Assembly: GCA_021651055.1 (NCBI GenBank)
Contig: JAJHOH010000001.1
Location: 1,240,001 to 1,304,000, forward strand
Direction of reading: 5' to 3'
DNA from: Candidatus Manganitrophus morganii
GTDB taxonomy: Bacteria > Nitrospirota > Nitrospiria > SBBL01 > Manganitrophaceae
DNA length: 64,000 nucleotides
Part shown: one piece after another, positions 52,801-61,588 of the stretch
How the letters are laid out: every line of letters starts with the position of its first letter
How positions within the stretch are numbered: the stretch's first letter is position 1
Notes under the pieces: generated by a model
Databases searched by the model: none
What the model was told of the DNA's origin: nothing
The model's input: the letters and a program-made list of their open reading frames with translations, nothing else
Made by a program: the position numbers and the translations under genes

Positions 52801-54008
52801 GTTTGGTCGAGGCCGGTCTCGTTCCCGGCCAGTGTTGCGGCGGGCTCGGCCTCTTCCGGGGCCGCGGAGGCGCCGGCGATCCGATAGACCGTCCCGTTCA
52901 GATCCCGCGAAGAGATATAAAGAAGATCTCCGATCGAATCGCCCGCAAGCCCCGCTTGGGACAGGTCCCTCCCCGCGATCCGGATCGTCGGGACCGAGTT
53001 CAAACTTTGAATCTCTCCGGTCAGTCCGCTCAGTTTCTGAAAGACGCTGATCCCTCCGTCGTCGACCACGTAGAGCGTGTCGCGCTTCACGTCGAGAAAG
53101 ACCGGATGGTCCCCTGCAAACAAACTGGCGACAAGAGCAGCGGTGGGGGGAACCTCCCCGTCGAGGGACGAAAGATCGTTCCAGATGAGGATTTCACCAT
53201 TGTTGTTGACGACGTAGAGGCGGTTGCGAAAAGGATCGACCGCGATCCCGGTTGGGTGGAGCAGCCGGGTTGCCTGTCCCTTTAGGACGAGATCGGGCGG
53301 GGTATCCCCGTTCACCGCTGCGGCATTGCGCCAGATGCTTACCGAATTGGCCTGGGCGTCGGCGAAGTAAAGCCCGCCTCCGATCGAATCGACAAAGAGA
53401 CTGCCTGAGGACGGCGCGCCGATCCCGGTGCGATCCCCTTGGAGCGTGCGGGTCGGCGAGGTGGAAACGCGGCCCCCCGGGAGCGTTGAATAACGATCGA
53501 ACATTTTGATCGACGAGTCGGCGGCGTCGGCGACGAAAAGAGTGTCCGAGACCGCCTCAACATACCGGATCGCCGCCGGGGCGATTTCGGCCGGGTTGTT
53601 CTGTCCGGGAACGACGTCGACACTCAGGGTGACGGCCGCGACCTGGACCTGATTGATGAAATACCGGATCTCGACGGTGTGCGGTCCGGCGGGAACCCCC
53701 TCGATTTCGCCGGTGACCCGGTTGGTCGAAAGATCGACCGTCAGATCGACCGTTCGTTCGCCGGCCGTCCCCGGATCGATCACCGCCTGGGCCGTCATGA
53801 CCAGATCGGAGTCGGGCAGAGGGGCCCACATCCCCTTCGGGAACGGCATGGAGAAGGCAGGGTCCGATTCGACGGGTGCGGCGGGTCCCTTCGAGTCGCC
53901 TCCGCCGCCGCATCCCCCGATGAGGAGGAAGAGGAGGAAAAAGAGCGGCACGAAGAAGCGGCCGAACGGGTTGAAGATGTAAAATGGTTTCGATAACATG
54001 GCAATCAT
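49818..54008 (-). CDS. Giant surface lipoprotein: propeller, seven Fn3 repeats and Cys-bearing InlB-B-like repeats
   Basis: A 1396-residue protein with a signal peptide ending in a lipobox (FLLIGGC). About 130-440 is a propeller-like region (IAVDPFRNRLYVVNNNGEILIW, PVFLDVKRDTLYVVDDGG). One InlB-B-like repeat (GGVTSDLPGINCGTTC) comes next, followed by seven Fn3 domains of about 93 residues. Six share QINLSWxASTDNVG, GYWIERC and TYRYRVQAxDAAGNLS; the fifth is a different Fn3 type (ETGATISWATNEASD). Two further InlB-B-like repeats (VTSDPxGINC...GCDSVN...CTVNM) end the protein, each with four Cys. Probably an adhesin or scaffold. A second Met at 53999 is possible. Confidence 0.85.
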   Translation of the reverse strand: MIAMLSKPFYIFNPFGRFFVPLFFLLFLLIGGCGGGGDSKGPAAPVESDPAFSMPFPKGMWAPLPDSDLVMTAQAVIDPGTAGERTVDLTVDLSTNRVTGEIEGVPAGPHTVEIRYFINQVQVAAVTLSVDVVPGQNNPAEIAPAAIRYVEAVSDTLFVADAADSSIKMFDRYSTLPGGRVSTSPTRTLQGDRTGIGAPSSGSLFVDSIGGGLYFADAQANSVSIWRNAAAVNGDTPPDLVLKGQATRLLHPTGIAVDPFRNRLYVVNNNGEILIWNDLSSLDGEVPPTAALVASLFAGDHPVFLDVKRDTLYVVDDGGISVFQKLSGLTGEIQSLNSVPTIRIAGRDLSQAGLAGDSIGDLLYISSRDLNGTVYRIAGASAAPEEAEPAATLAGNETGLDQTSAVALASNVFMALNLAGTEIRVWHQADQKSGDASPTQILELDPNASPEALFYVATQNGERDQAEHVLTVQKSGDGGVTSDLPGINCGTTCTTPFPTGSQVTLTAVAETGSTFAGFSGDCTSATTSCTFTLEAYSVVTVAFSDTQAPAAPSNLIASVASATQIDLSWIFSIDNVGTNGYWIERCEGTGCTNFSRINTSLTTDTNFSDTGLASGIVYRYRVQAEDAAGNLSPFSNIATASTLDTVAPSAPTNLTATPASGTQINLSWTASTDNVGVSGYWIERCTGATCTNFARVNTSLVAATIFNNLDLTSAATYRYRVQAADAAGNLSPFSAIVNATTPDTVNPSTPTGLTATVISGTQINLSWNPSTDNVGVTGYQIQRCPGTTSCTTAFTQIGTATGTSFNNTGLTNGTAYRYRVRAVDAAGRLSSFSNIATATTLDTAAPTAPTDLIATPASGTQINLSWTASTDNVGVSGYWIERCTGATCTNFVRVNGTLVIATTFNNTGLTPATTYRYRVQAADAAENLSPFSTVVNATTLDTTPPTISNVVSGSITETGATISWATNEASDSQVEYGTTTSYGNITNLNTAMVTSHTVALSGLSPSTLYHYRVLSKDSAGNLATSGDFTFTTDDTTSPSVPANLNATAESGSQINLSWAASTDTVGVTGYWIERCTGVACTNFARVNASLVGNTTFSNTGLTPATTYRYQVQASDAEGNLSAYSNIAVATTPDTVSPTAPSNLTAAAANSSQINLSWTASTDNIGINGYWIERCQGAGCSNFARVNTSLATVPSYNDTGLTAGTSYSYRVQATDVAGNLSAYSNIASATTPLQVFPLNVTVIGSGIGIVTSDPNGINCKPGCQADFESGTVILMAVPNTGSDFTRWLGCDSVNGTSCTVNMNEAKSVTATFTLQTFSLTVTIGGTGGGTVTSDPIGINCRSTCQADFEAGTVTLTAAPDLGSDISWSGCDSVNEGICTVNMNAAKSVQANFALLGL
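50310..52375 (-). repeat. Tandem Fn3-coding repeats
   Basis: Seven tandem DNA units of about 280-290 bases within the giant lipoprotein gene. Units 2 and 4 are closest in protein sequence, with long identical runs around GYWIERCTGATCTNF, indicating recent duplication or conversion. Confidence 0.8.
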
Positions 54009-54262
54009 GCGGCCGGCCCCTGAATCGGAACGCTCCAGAGGCCGGTGCCTTCTCTATCCTTTTACGCTTTCTCGGTTACCTTCTCGGTGTCTTTGACAGG
54101 AAGGAACCACCGGTCCGGAGCGGCGCCGGCGGTGTGAGAAAATTCATAAAGACGGTTGAGAGTTTATCGTTCCGCGGAAGGCAAAGTCAATATAAAAGTC
54201 GGTCATCGGCCTCAAATGTGATTGAGAATACCGTTGAAACGGCTCGGAGAATCGACCCTCTC

Positions 54263-55162
54263 CTATTCTTTGCCCCGCCCCGGAAAGGTCAGCTCCGCCA
54301 CCGCCGACTTGTCCAACTCCCCTTTTCCGATGTCGATGAGGCGGCGGTACTGCGCATAAGTCGCTTCGGCCAGCGGAAGGGTCGAGCCGTAATCCTCGGA
54401 AAGCTTCAACGCGATCCCCGAATCTTTCGCCGCGTGCGCGGCGGAAAAATAACAGTCATGTTCCCGGTTCTGCATGTCGGCGCCGTCGGTCTCCAACACC
54501 CGGGAGGCGGCGCCGGTCTGCGAGAAAACCTCCCGCAGCAGGGTCAGATCGAGCCCCAGCGCCGCGCCGAGCCCCAACCCCTCCGCCAGGGCGGCGGTGT
54601 TGATGTTCATCACCATGTTGACCAGCGCTTTGACCTTGGCCGCCTCCCCCGCCTTTCCGATGTAGCGGATCGACCGGCCGAGATCTTCGAGCAGCGGCTT
54701 CGCCCGATCGAAAACCGCCCGCTCCCCCCCGCACATCAGATAAAGGGTCCCCTCCCGCGCCTGCGGAATGCTGCTCGCCATACAGGCCTCCAGCGTCTGC
54801 GCTCCATTCTTTTTAGCCCGCTCTTCGATTTCGACATGAACCTCCGGCGAGAGGGTGGCGCAATTGATGAAAAGGCGGCCGTCGCCGAATGGAAGGAGGC
54901 CGGCCGGGTCCGACGCTGAAAAAAGGACGCGCATCGCCGCATCGTCGGTCACAACGGTCATGACCGTATTCGATCCCTTCGCCACCTCCGCCGGGGTCGA
55001 AGCCAGTGAACATCTGAGCTCTTTCGCCAGGGAGGCCGACCTCGCCTGATCGATGTCGTAGACGGCGGTCAGCCGGTATCCTTTGTCCTTCAATCGGCGC
55101 GCCATATTGGCCCCCATCCGCCCCACGCCGACGAAACCAACCTGAAATGCAGATGTCGTCAT
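54263..55162 (-). CDS. NAD(P)-dependent beta-hydroxyacid dehydrogenase (3-hydroxyisobutyrate dehydrogenase family)
   Basis: A 299-residue protein from the ATG at 55162, preceded by GGAGG. A Rossmann motif GFVGVGRMGANMARRL opens the protein. Next are INCATLSPEVH (substrate segment), GEAAKVKALVNMVMN with the catalytic Lys, and KDSGIALKL. It oxidises or reduces short beta-hydroxyacids, for example hydroxyisobutyrate, tartronate semialdehyde or glyoxylate/succinic semialdehyde. The precise substrate cannot be decided. Stands alone on the minus strand. Confidence 0.9.
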   Translation of the reverse strand: MTTSAFQVGFVGVGRMGANMARRLKDKGYRLTAVYDIDQARSASLAKELRCSLASTPAEVAKGSNTVMTVVTDDAAMRVLFSASDPAGLLPFGDGRLFINCATLSPEVHVEIEERAKKNGAQTLEACMASSIPQAREGTLYLMCGGERAVFDRAKPLLEDLGRSIRYIGKAGEAAKVKALVNMVMNINTAALAEGLGLGAALGLDLTLLREVFSQTGAASRVLETDGADMQNREHDCYFSAAHAAKDSGIALKLSEDYGSTLPLAEATYAQYRRLIDIGKGELDKSAVAELTFPGRGKE

Positions 55163-55249
55163 CTTCAATCCTCCCTAAGAATTCGGATAGAAGAGAGATT
55201 AACCTGTCATCACTTCCCAAAGCAATCAGAGAATAACTTGTTGCTCATA

Positions 55250-57397
55250 TTAAAGCGGCTGCCAGAGCCAGGTGATCTTCGTCAGAACCAGCAACGCATT
55301 CTCATCCCCCTGGTGCGAGGGATTGACGATCAGATAAAGCCGGCTCCCCTCCCGGTATTCCCAGGAGAAGCGGACGTTCGCGGCGAGGAGGCGCGCTTCC
55401 CTGTCCCACTGAACCAGCCCTTGAAGCAGCATCCAGTTCGTCAGAGACCAGGAAAAATCGCCGTTGATGATCTGGGTGGTGAACTCCCCCTGCGGCAGAT
55501 CGACCCAGTTGATCTGCCATCCGGCCCCGAGCTTCAACCCGGCGCCGGGGGCGGCGGTCAGGTCGAGGAGAAGGGAGGTTCGGCTTCCATCGTAAAACCC
55601 GCCCCAGAGCAGGCTGACAATCCCGGAATAGGGCCGGCGCGTGTCGGTGTTGAAGTAGAGGTTGGTGTGCGTGTAGTGATAGGTCCCCGCCGGAATGACG
55701 ATGCCGGAGCGGATTTCGAAATCTTCCGGCAGCCGCTCCCGCTGCGGGTCGACGCTGATCAGGAGGAAATCGCCCGACCAGAAGTCGGCCTGCACCCGGT
55801 TGTAGTTGCTCTTGTAGAGGAAGTCGCCGTCGGTCTCCATCTGATAGGTCATCTCCGTCTTCAAGCCGATCTCGCGGATCGGGCCGGAGGCGGGGCGCGG
55901 GCGGATATCGACGTAACCGAAGCTCTCGTCGAGGTCGGTCTGCTGGACGAACCCGAGCGCCGGATCAAACGCCTCATCGACGCGGAGGTGGCTGACATTG
56001 ATCCGCCAGAAGGGATCGCGCCAGTTGAAATTCTGATAGTGCGCCTGGCCCGGCGCCTCTCGATCGGCCCCGCCGGAGCGGGCCCAGAAGCCGTCGAGAC
56101 TCAGACGTTCGTTCGGAGCGAGGACCGTATCGAAGCCAAGGGTCTGGCTCCCCGAGCGGGTTCGCTCGGCCCGGTCGGTCGCAATCAGCCCGACGTTGGA
56201 TCGCACCCCGAGATCGCGCGAGAACCGGACCACGCCGAACCGCTCGGCCGGAAGACCGACCGCCTCGTCCGCCTCCGTTTGCATATAAAGCGACCCGATC
56301 CCATACGGCCCGACCTTCCCGGTCAGCTTCCCGCCGCCGAGGATCGGGATGACCTGCCCCTGTGCAAGGCCGATCCGCCGGCTGAAAAAAGGCTGGACGC
56401 GGCCCGAGAGGCCGAAGTCGTAGAAGTTTTTCCCTTCCAAGAAAAACTCCCGCTTCTCCGGGAAGAAGAGAGGGAAACGGGTGAGGTTGGTCTGGAAGAG
56501 GTCGGCTTCCGTTTCGGCGAAGTCGGTCCGGTAGGTCAAATCGAGGGTGAGGTTGGTCCGAAACTTATAACGGAAGTCGCCGCCGGCGTCGGTGTCGATA
56601 TGGCGATCGTCGCTCAACTCGGTCCGGTTGATCTCGTACGACCCCCGCCCGTACGGCTTGATCCAGAGGCGGCGCTCCTGATGAAAGGCCTCGATCCCGG
56701 TGAGGTGTCCCGCGAGGGCGATTTCGAAGTCGGGATGTTCGCGGCTCACCCGGCTCCAGAAGGAGGTTTCTTTCAGATGGGGAACGCGCCGTCGGAATTG
56801 AAGCCCCCAGATCTGGGAGGCGCCCGATTCGAAGCGGATCGTCGAGAAAGGAATCCGGAGTTCGACCGACCAGCCGGTCTCGGTCCGCCGCGCCGCCGCC
56901 TCCCAGAGGCCGTCCCAATCCCGATCGATCCTCGCCCCCTGCTGGCTGACGAGGGCGTCCGAGAGGGCCGAGAGGGGATTCGTCTCGAAGAGAAATGCGG
57001 TCTGGTGATCGTGATAGGGATCGATCAACACCGAGAAGGCGTCGCTCCGGTCGAAGAGGGCGTCGCGCCGCCGCTCATCGGCATAGACCAGGAGAGGATC
57101 GGGATCGTGGAGGTCGGCCCCGATGTAGAGGTTGTTCTGATCGTAGGCGACCCGGACGAACGACTCTGCAGTGGCCGGAAGACCGTCGACCGGCTCCGAT
57201 GCAATGAACCCGGTCGCCTCCGCCGCCGACCGCCAGACCGGCTCGTCGAGCGCGCCGTCGATCGTGATCGTCTCTTCCCTCAATGGGACGGCGGTCAAAG
57301 CGATTTTGGGAAGCTCCTGTCCCGCGGCGGCCCTCGCGATCAGGAGCGCCAGGATCAAGAAGAAGAGCCGATAAAATCGATGAGGTCTTTGCGGCAT
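55250..57397 (-). CDS. DUF5916 / CBM9-like outer-membrane protein
   Basis: A 715-residue exported protein from the ATG at 57397 (GGAG four bases ahead; frame open from 57430). The signal peptide (LFFLILALLIARAAAG) is followed by a CBM9-like domain (about 30-220): ITIDGALDEPVWRSA, LYIGADLHDPDP, DAFSVLIDPYHDHQTAFLFETNP, GWSVELRIPFSTIRF. The DUF5916 domain that follows has many alternating amphipathic strands (VRFSRDLGVRSNVGLIATDR, LTYRTDFAETEADLFQTNLTRFPLFFPEKREFF) and ends in TW, likely an outer-membrane beta-barrel. It may take part in sugar or glycan uptake; unproven. Confidence 0.88.
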   Translation of the reverse strand: MPQRPHRFYRLFFLILALLIARAAAGQELPKIALTAVPLREETITIDGALDEPVWRSAAEATGFIASEPVDGLPATAESFVRVAYDQNNLYIGADLHDPDPLLVYADERRRDALFDRSDAFSVLIDPYHDHQTAFLFETNPLSALSDALVSQQGARIDRDWDGLWEAAARRTETGWSVELRIPFSTIRFESGASQIWGLQFRRRVPHLKETSFWSRVSREHPDFEIALAGHLTGIEAFHQERRLWIKPYGRGSYEINRTELSDDRHIDTDAGGDFRYKFRTNLTLDLTYRTDFAETEADLFQTNLTRFPLFFPEKREFFLEGKNFYDFGLSGRVQPFFSRRIGLAQGQVIPILGGGKLTGKVGPYGIGSLYMQTEADEAVGLPAERFGVVRFSRDLGVRSNVGLIATDRAERTRSGSQTLGFDTVLAPNERLSLDGFWARSGGADREAPGQAHYQNFNWRDPFWRINVSHLRVDEAFDPALGFVQQTDLDESFGYVDIRPRPASGPIREIGLKTEMTYQMETDGDFLYKSNYNRVQADFWSGDFLLISVDPQRERLPEDFEIRSGIVIPAGTYHYTHTNLYFNTDTRRPYSGIVSLLWGGFYDGSRTSLLLDLTAAPGAGLKLGAGWQINWVDLPQGEFTTQIINGDFSWSLTNWMLLQGLVQWDREARLLAANVRFSWEYREGSRLYLIVNPSHQGDENALLVLTKITWLWQPL

Positions 57398-57582
57398 GCA
57401 GCTCCAAACCGGCCGATCGAAATCAATCAAGCTTTTAAAAGATATGCGGAGGAAGGATAGTTGTCAAACCAAATCCTCTTTTGTAAAAAAAGATCTGGAG
57501 CAAATGGAGCGATTTGTGATACATCATCGGTGCGGGAAATGGATTCTCCTTAAGAAGATCGGGAGCAGAGGGAGGTGCGGTG

Positions 57583-59406
57583 ATGGAAAAGAAAGAAGAG
57601 AAAGAAACCCCGAAGGGGGAGAGCACGCAGAGGCAGGATCGGCTGGGGCTCGCTTTATCGGGAGGGGGCTTTCGCGCCTCTTTCTTTCACATCGGCGTCC
57701 TGGCGCAGATGGCGCGGCTCGGCCTGCTCCGGCATGTGGAGGTAATCTCGACCGTCTCGGGCGGCTCGATCGTCGGGGCCCTCTACTACCTTCACGTGAA
57801 GCGGCTCCTTGAAGCGAAGGGGGACGAAGAGGTGACCGACTCGGACTACGTCGCGATCATCGGGCAGATCGAGCAAGATTTTCTGCGCGGCGTCCAGCAG
57901 AACCTCCGGATGCGGACCTTTATCAACCCGCTCAAAGCGCTCCGGATGGCCCTGCCGAACTACTCCCGGAGCGACCGGATCGGCGAGCTCTACGACGAAT
58001 ATTTCTATCGACCGGTCCTCGATCCCAACCGGACCACGCTGATTGCGATGCGAGAGTTAAAGATTCAGCCGAAGGGGGGGAAGCCCGACTTCAACCCCCT
58101 GGACGACAACGGCGGCCGCCGGGCGAAGGCGCCGATTCTCCTTCTCAACGCGACCTCTCTGAACACCGGCCACAACTGGCGCTTCGAGGCGGTCCGGATG
58201 GGGGAGCCGCCGCGGGACGGGATCGTGGCCCAAGAGATCGACAAGAACCTCCGGCTGCGCCGTCCTCCCTCCTACGACGCGATCACCGAAAAGCAGCAAA
58301 ACATCGAGCTCGGCCTGGCGGTCGCCGCCTCGGCCTGTGTTCCGGGACTCTTCCCGCCGCTGGCGATCAGCGGTCTTTATCCACATGACATTCGGGTCCA
58401 GCTTGTCGACGGCGGGGTGCATGATAATCAGGGGGTCGGGGGGCTGATTGACCTGGGATGCACCCGGTTCGTCGTCAGCGACGCGTCGGGGCAGATGCGG
58501 GATGAACGTCAGCCGACAACGTCGATCCCCGCCGTCCTCGGCCGGGCCAACAGCATCTTGATGGACCGGGTCCGGGAAGAGGAGCTCTTCCGTCTGATTC
58601 AACATGAAGATGCGCCGGTCGCCTTCATGCACATGTTGCGGGGGCTCTCGGGACAGGCGGTGTCATGGATCGGCCCGGATGAAAAACCGGCCGAGCCGGA
58701 AAAGAAGGAGCGGCTGCCCGAGACCACCTCCGAGAGCTTCGGCGTCGCCTCCGAAGTGCAAAATCTTCTCTCCCGGATTCGAACCGACCTCGACTCGTTC
58801 AGCGACGTGGAGGCTTACGCGTTGATGTATGACGGTTATAAAATGAGCGAGCAGGAGATTCCGAAATGCAAGGCCTTTAAGGAGCTTCTCTCCGGGTCGG
58901 CCCCGGTCGCCCCTTCCCCCTGCCGTTTCTTAGAGATCGCGCCGCTGATGGCAAAGCCGACACCGCTCTTCCTCCAACAGCTCAAGGTCGGAGGGGAGCG
59001 GGTGCTGAAAATATTCAGGCTGAGAAAACCGGTCGCGGCCGTCACAGGGATTGTTTTGATCGGCCTTCTCTTCTGGCTCTGGAAGGTGTTGGGGCCGACC
59101 ATTCTGGCGCAGTTCGCCCGGCAGGTCACCATCGGAGGGCTTCTTTTCTCCGGCGCGATTCTGGCCCTCGGTTTTCTTCCGGTCATCAGCCGGGTTCTCC
59201 CTCTCTTTCGCTTTCTTCGCGGTCCGACCAGTTTTATCGTTCGTTTCGTGGTGAGAGCGCTCATTCCGGCGATCGCCTCCGGTCCGATCGCGCTTCACAT
59301 TTTTATCTTCGATCGGCTCTTTCTCAAACAGGGAACGCTGGAGCGGCTGGGGCTTTCTTCGAAAGCAGGGGCCGGGGGTCAGGGGCCGGAGGTCGGGAAA
59401 AACTAA
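57583..59406 (+). CDS. Patatin-like phospholipase with C-terminal membrane helices
   Basis: A 607-residue protein from the ATG at 57583 with GGAGG seven bases ahead. The oxyanion motif is GGGFR (27-31). The nucleophile elbow is STVSGGSIVG with its serine near 61, and the catalytic Asp lies in LVDGGVHDNQG. So a Ser-Asp lipase dyad is present. After the patatin domain (to about 440) there are three or so hydrophobic segments (AVTGIVLIGLLFWLWKV, IGGLLFSGAILALGFLP, IVRFVVRALIPAIASGPIALHIFIF) that may tether it to the inner membrane. Natural lipids unknown. No neighbour suggests a secretion or toxin role. Confidence 0.88.
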   Translation: MEKKEEKETPKGESTQRQDRLGLALSGGGFRASFFHIGVLAQMARLGLLRHVEVISTVSGGSIVGALYYLHVKRLLEAKGDEEVTDSDYVAIIGQIEQDFLRGVQQNLRMRTFINPLKALRMALPNYSRSDRIGELYDEYFYRPVLDPNRTTLIAMRELKIQPKGGKPDFNPLDDNGGRRAKAPILLLNATSLNTGHNWRFEAVRMGEPPRDGIVAQEIDKNLRLRRPPSYDAITEKQQNIELGLAVAASACVPGLFPPLAISGLYPHDIRVQLVDGGVHDNQGVGGLIDLGCTRFVVSDASGQMRDERQPTTSIPAVLGRANSILMDRVREEELFRLIQHEDAPVAFMHMLRGLSGQAVSWIGPDEKPAEPEKKERLPETTSESFGVASEVQNLLSRIRTDLDSFSDVEAYALMYDGYKMSEQEIPKCKAFKELLSGSAPVAPSPCRFLEIAPLMAKPTPLFLQQLKVGGERVLKIFRLRKPVAAVTGIVLIGLLFWLWKVLGPTILAQFARQVTIGGLLFSGAILALGFLPVISRVLPLFRFLRGPTSFIVRFVVRALIPAIASGPIALHIFIFDRLFLKQGTLERLGLSSKAGAGGQGPEVGKN

Positions 59407-59420
59407 AAGGGAAAAAGGGA

Positions 59421-59442
59421 CGGGCGCCCGGACGGGCGCCCG
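59421..59442. repeat. Tandem palindromes between convergent genes
   Basis: CGGGCGCCCG occurs twice (59421-59430 and 59433-59442); each unit is self-complementary. Lies between the patatin gene (+) and the OsmC gene (-), possibly as a weak terminator. No T-run. Confidence 0.5.
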
Positions 59443-59458
59443 CCGATCAAAAACAAAA

Positions 59459-59884
59459 TTAGAGAAGTTTCGCGTTCAAGGTGATTTCGGTCCCGGCGAG
59501 CGCCTGAGAAACCGGGCAGCCTTTCTTGGTCGCCTCGGCGATCTCATTGAATTTCGCCTTGTCGATCCCGGGAATCTCCGCCTCGGAGTTCAATTCCATC
59601 CGGGTGATCTTGAATCCTTCCCCGACCTTTTCCAGATGGGCCTTGGCGACGGTCTTGACCCGCGTCGGGTTAAATCCATTTTTTCCCAGGCCGGCGGAAA
59701 GGGCCATGGAGAAACAGCCGGCGAGCGCGGCGGCGATCAGCTCCTCCGGATTGGTCCCGCTTCCTGACTCGAAGCGCGAGGCGAACGAGAATGGCCCCTC
59801 ATAAGCGCCGGCGCCGACCTTCATTTTTCCTTTTCCTTCTTTCAAATTTCCTTCCCAAGTGGCTTCCGAAGTGCGTACTGCCAT
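59459..59884 (-). CDS. OsmC/Ohr-family peroxiredoxin
   Basis: A 141-residue protein with the OsmC layout: SFASRFESGSGTNPEELIAAALAGCFSMAL with the peroxidatic Cys, and KKGCPVSQAL with the resolving Cys. It reduces organic hydroperoxides using thiols, in the cytoplasm. Family length (about 140) fits. Matches the window's other oxidative-defence proteins. Ends convergent to the patatin gene. Confidence 0.95.
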   Translation of the reverse strand: MAVRTSEATWEGNLKEGKGKMKVGAGAYEGPFSFASRFESGSGTNPEELIAAALAGCFSMALSAGLGKNGFNPTRVKTVAKAHLEKVGEGFKITRMELNSEAEIPGIDKAKFNEIAEATKKGCPVSQALAGTEITLNAKLL

Positions 59885-60101
59885 AAGATGATCCTCCTTT
59901 AATGTTGGTTGGTGCTCCGTTTCAAAACCCGCCCCCTACAGACGATCGGTCAATCTGGATCACTTGAATGATCCGTTCGAAGCCATTCCGGCGATTCGAA
60001 CAACAGGAATACTATGTTACGTCGCTCTATCGCATGTCAAGACTTAAATGCAGCACCTGGATTACTGGATACCCTCTCAAAACATTCACTCCAAATAAAA
60101 A

Positions 60102-60122
60102 GGCCGGCCCACCGGGCCGGCC
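60102..60122 (-). terminator. Rho-independent terminator of the secreted Gly-rich gene
   Basis: A perfect 9-bp GC stem (GGCCGGCCC / GGGCCGGCC) with a 3-base loop. On the minus strand it is followed by TTTTTATTT, giving a strong intrinsic terminator for the gene ending at 60155. Confidence 0.85.
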
Positions 60123-60154
60123 ACTGCTGAAAACAATCTAAATCTACCGATCGG

Positions 60155-61558
60155 TTATTGCACCTGGAACAACCCGGACCAGAGGGCGGCAAGCCGCTCC
60201 TCTCCAAGGATTTTTTTTGCAGGGAACTCCTTCCCCGATCGGGTCACCAACACTAACGCACCCTCTCCCTCGTCCGAAGCGAGCAGCACTCTTTCGACCG
60301 GATCTCCTTCAATCAGGGGAAGCGCCGACGCGATTTGTGTCGGCAGGGTGAAGCTGGCATACGCATTGAGCACGCTGATCTGCCCCAAGGGGAAGGTTAC
60401 GTTGGCCGTCGCAGTGGAACTCGCGAAGGTTCCGGTGGAGGGGAAGCTATCAGTTGTCGTTGCGGAGGAAAACTGGGGAATCAACCTGACCTTATAAACC
60501 GTTCCAGCCGGGATATTCACGGCAGCTAAGGTCACGGTGACGGGATTGTTCGTTCCTTGGGGTAGGGCCACATCCGCGGCGATGTATGAAGCGGAAGGGG
60601 TGGATGGAGAAGCGATGCTGCCGACCGAACTGATCGTAAGGCGCGGCAGATTGGTGAGGGCCGGGTTGCTGGCAGCCGTGACGGGACCGGGGGCAACCGA
60701 CGTGGCATAAACCGGGTTTCTGCTTCCGGTGAAGCCGATGATAAATGCCTCCAAGCGAATCAGGCCGAAACCGACGGATCCACAACCTGTACTAACGCTT
60801 ATCGCCTGGAGCGATCCGGTTCCCTGAATTTCGGGGGCAACCAGCCTGATAGCACCCCCGCTCCCGGAACCGGCCATGACGGATTCACAGAAAAAGGTAT
60901 TACCCGGGTGATATCCGTTTCCGCCGTTGGCGGTAACTGCGCCGTTAACAATAATTTTGGTTGAAGAAGCAATCACAATGGCGCCGCCGCCTCCGCCACC
61001 GGTGGCCCCAGCAACGGTCGCACTGCCGAAGCCTCCTCCACCGCCCGATCCACCAAAGAGTGGAATCAGCGAATTAAAAGAGGTAGGAGCGCCATAAAAT
61101 CCGCTTCGGTTAGCTGATCCGGCGCCGGGGCCCTGCCCTTCGGATGGAAAATTATTCGTCGTTCCCCTTGCGCCCCCCTGGCCCCCAGCAAACCCCCCCG
61201 GACCGCCGATGCCGCCGGGGTTGACGATGGGACCGGTGCTCTGAGGAGCGGTGCCGTTTACGCCGTTGACGCTGATGACGCCGGCGATGGTAACATCGCC
61301 CGTGGCGAGCAGGGTGACAGGGGTGTTGGCGCTATTGTGCGTGAAGCTCACGATCACCCCCGCAGGGATGTTCACGGTGGTGAAATGAAAGATTCCATCC
61401 GGCGGGAGTGGAAGGGTGATGTTTGCCGTCGGCGCCAAGGGACCGTCGGCCCCCGTGCTCCCGCTGTTGTAGGTTTGGGCAGAGGCGGTGAAGGACCCAA
61501 AGAAGACCACCGCTAACCCGATTCCTCCGATCCACTTCTTCGATTGTATTTTGATCAT
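60155..61558 (-). CDS. Secreted Gly-rich beta-helix-like protein of unknown function
   Basis: A 467-residue protein from the ATG at 61558, which has AAAGGAG upstream; the frame also allows 61588. A signal peptide (IGGIGLAVVFFGSFTASA) precedes a Gly/Ala/Asn-rich domain (about 60-250; GGPGGFAGGQGGARG, GGSGGGGGFG, GGGGGGAIVIASSTKIIVNGAV). The ANG/IVNGAVTANGGNG pattern suggests a beta-helix adhesin-like fold with Gly-rich loops. C-terminal beta domains follow, ending LAALWSGLFQV. It follows the IPT/TIG gene on the same strand with no gap, so they are likely one operon. Confidence 0.75.
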   Translation of the reverse strand: MIKIQSKKWIGGIGLAVVFFGSFTASAQTYNSGSTGADGPLAPTANITLPLPPDGIFHFTTVNIPAGVIVSFTHNSANTPVTLLATGDVTIAGVISVNGVNGTAPQSTGPIVNPGGIGGPGGFAGGQGGARGTTNNFPSEGQGPGAGSANRSGFYGAPTSFNSLIPLFGGSGGGGGFGSATVAGATGGGGGGAIVIASSTKIIVNGAVTANGGNGYHPGNTFFCESVMAGSGSGGAIRLVAPEIQGTGSLQAISVSTGCGSVGFGLIRLEAFIIGFTGSRNPVYATSVAPGPVTAASNPALTNLPRLTISSVGSIASPSTPSASYIAADVALPQGTNNPVTVTLAAVNIPAGTVYKVRLIPQFSSATTTDSFPSTGTFASSTATANVTFPLGQISVLNAYASFTLPTQIASALPLIEGDPVERVLLASDEGEGALVLVTRSGKEFPAKKILGEERLAALWSGLFQVQ

Positions 61559-61588
61559 GCCGACTCCTTTCGATCTTTGCATCAACAT

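Noticed and set aside
55238-57460. 740-codon open frame on the plus strand
   Set aside because: It is the exact antisense of the DUF5916 gene. Its composition is Arg/Glu/Pro-rich with no domain or ribosome site, while the minus strand has a signal peptide and clear domains.
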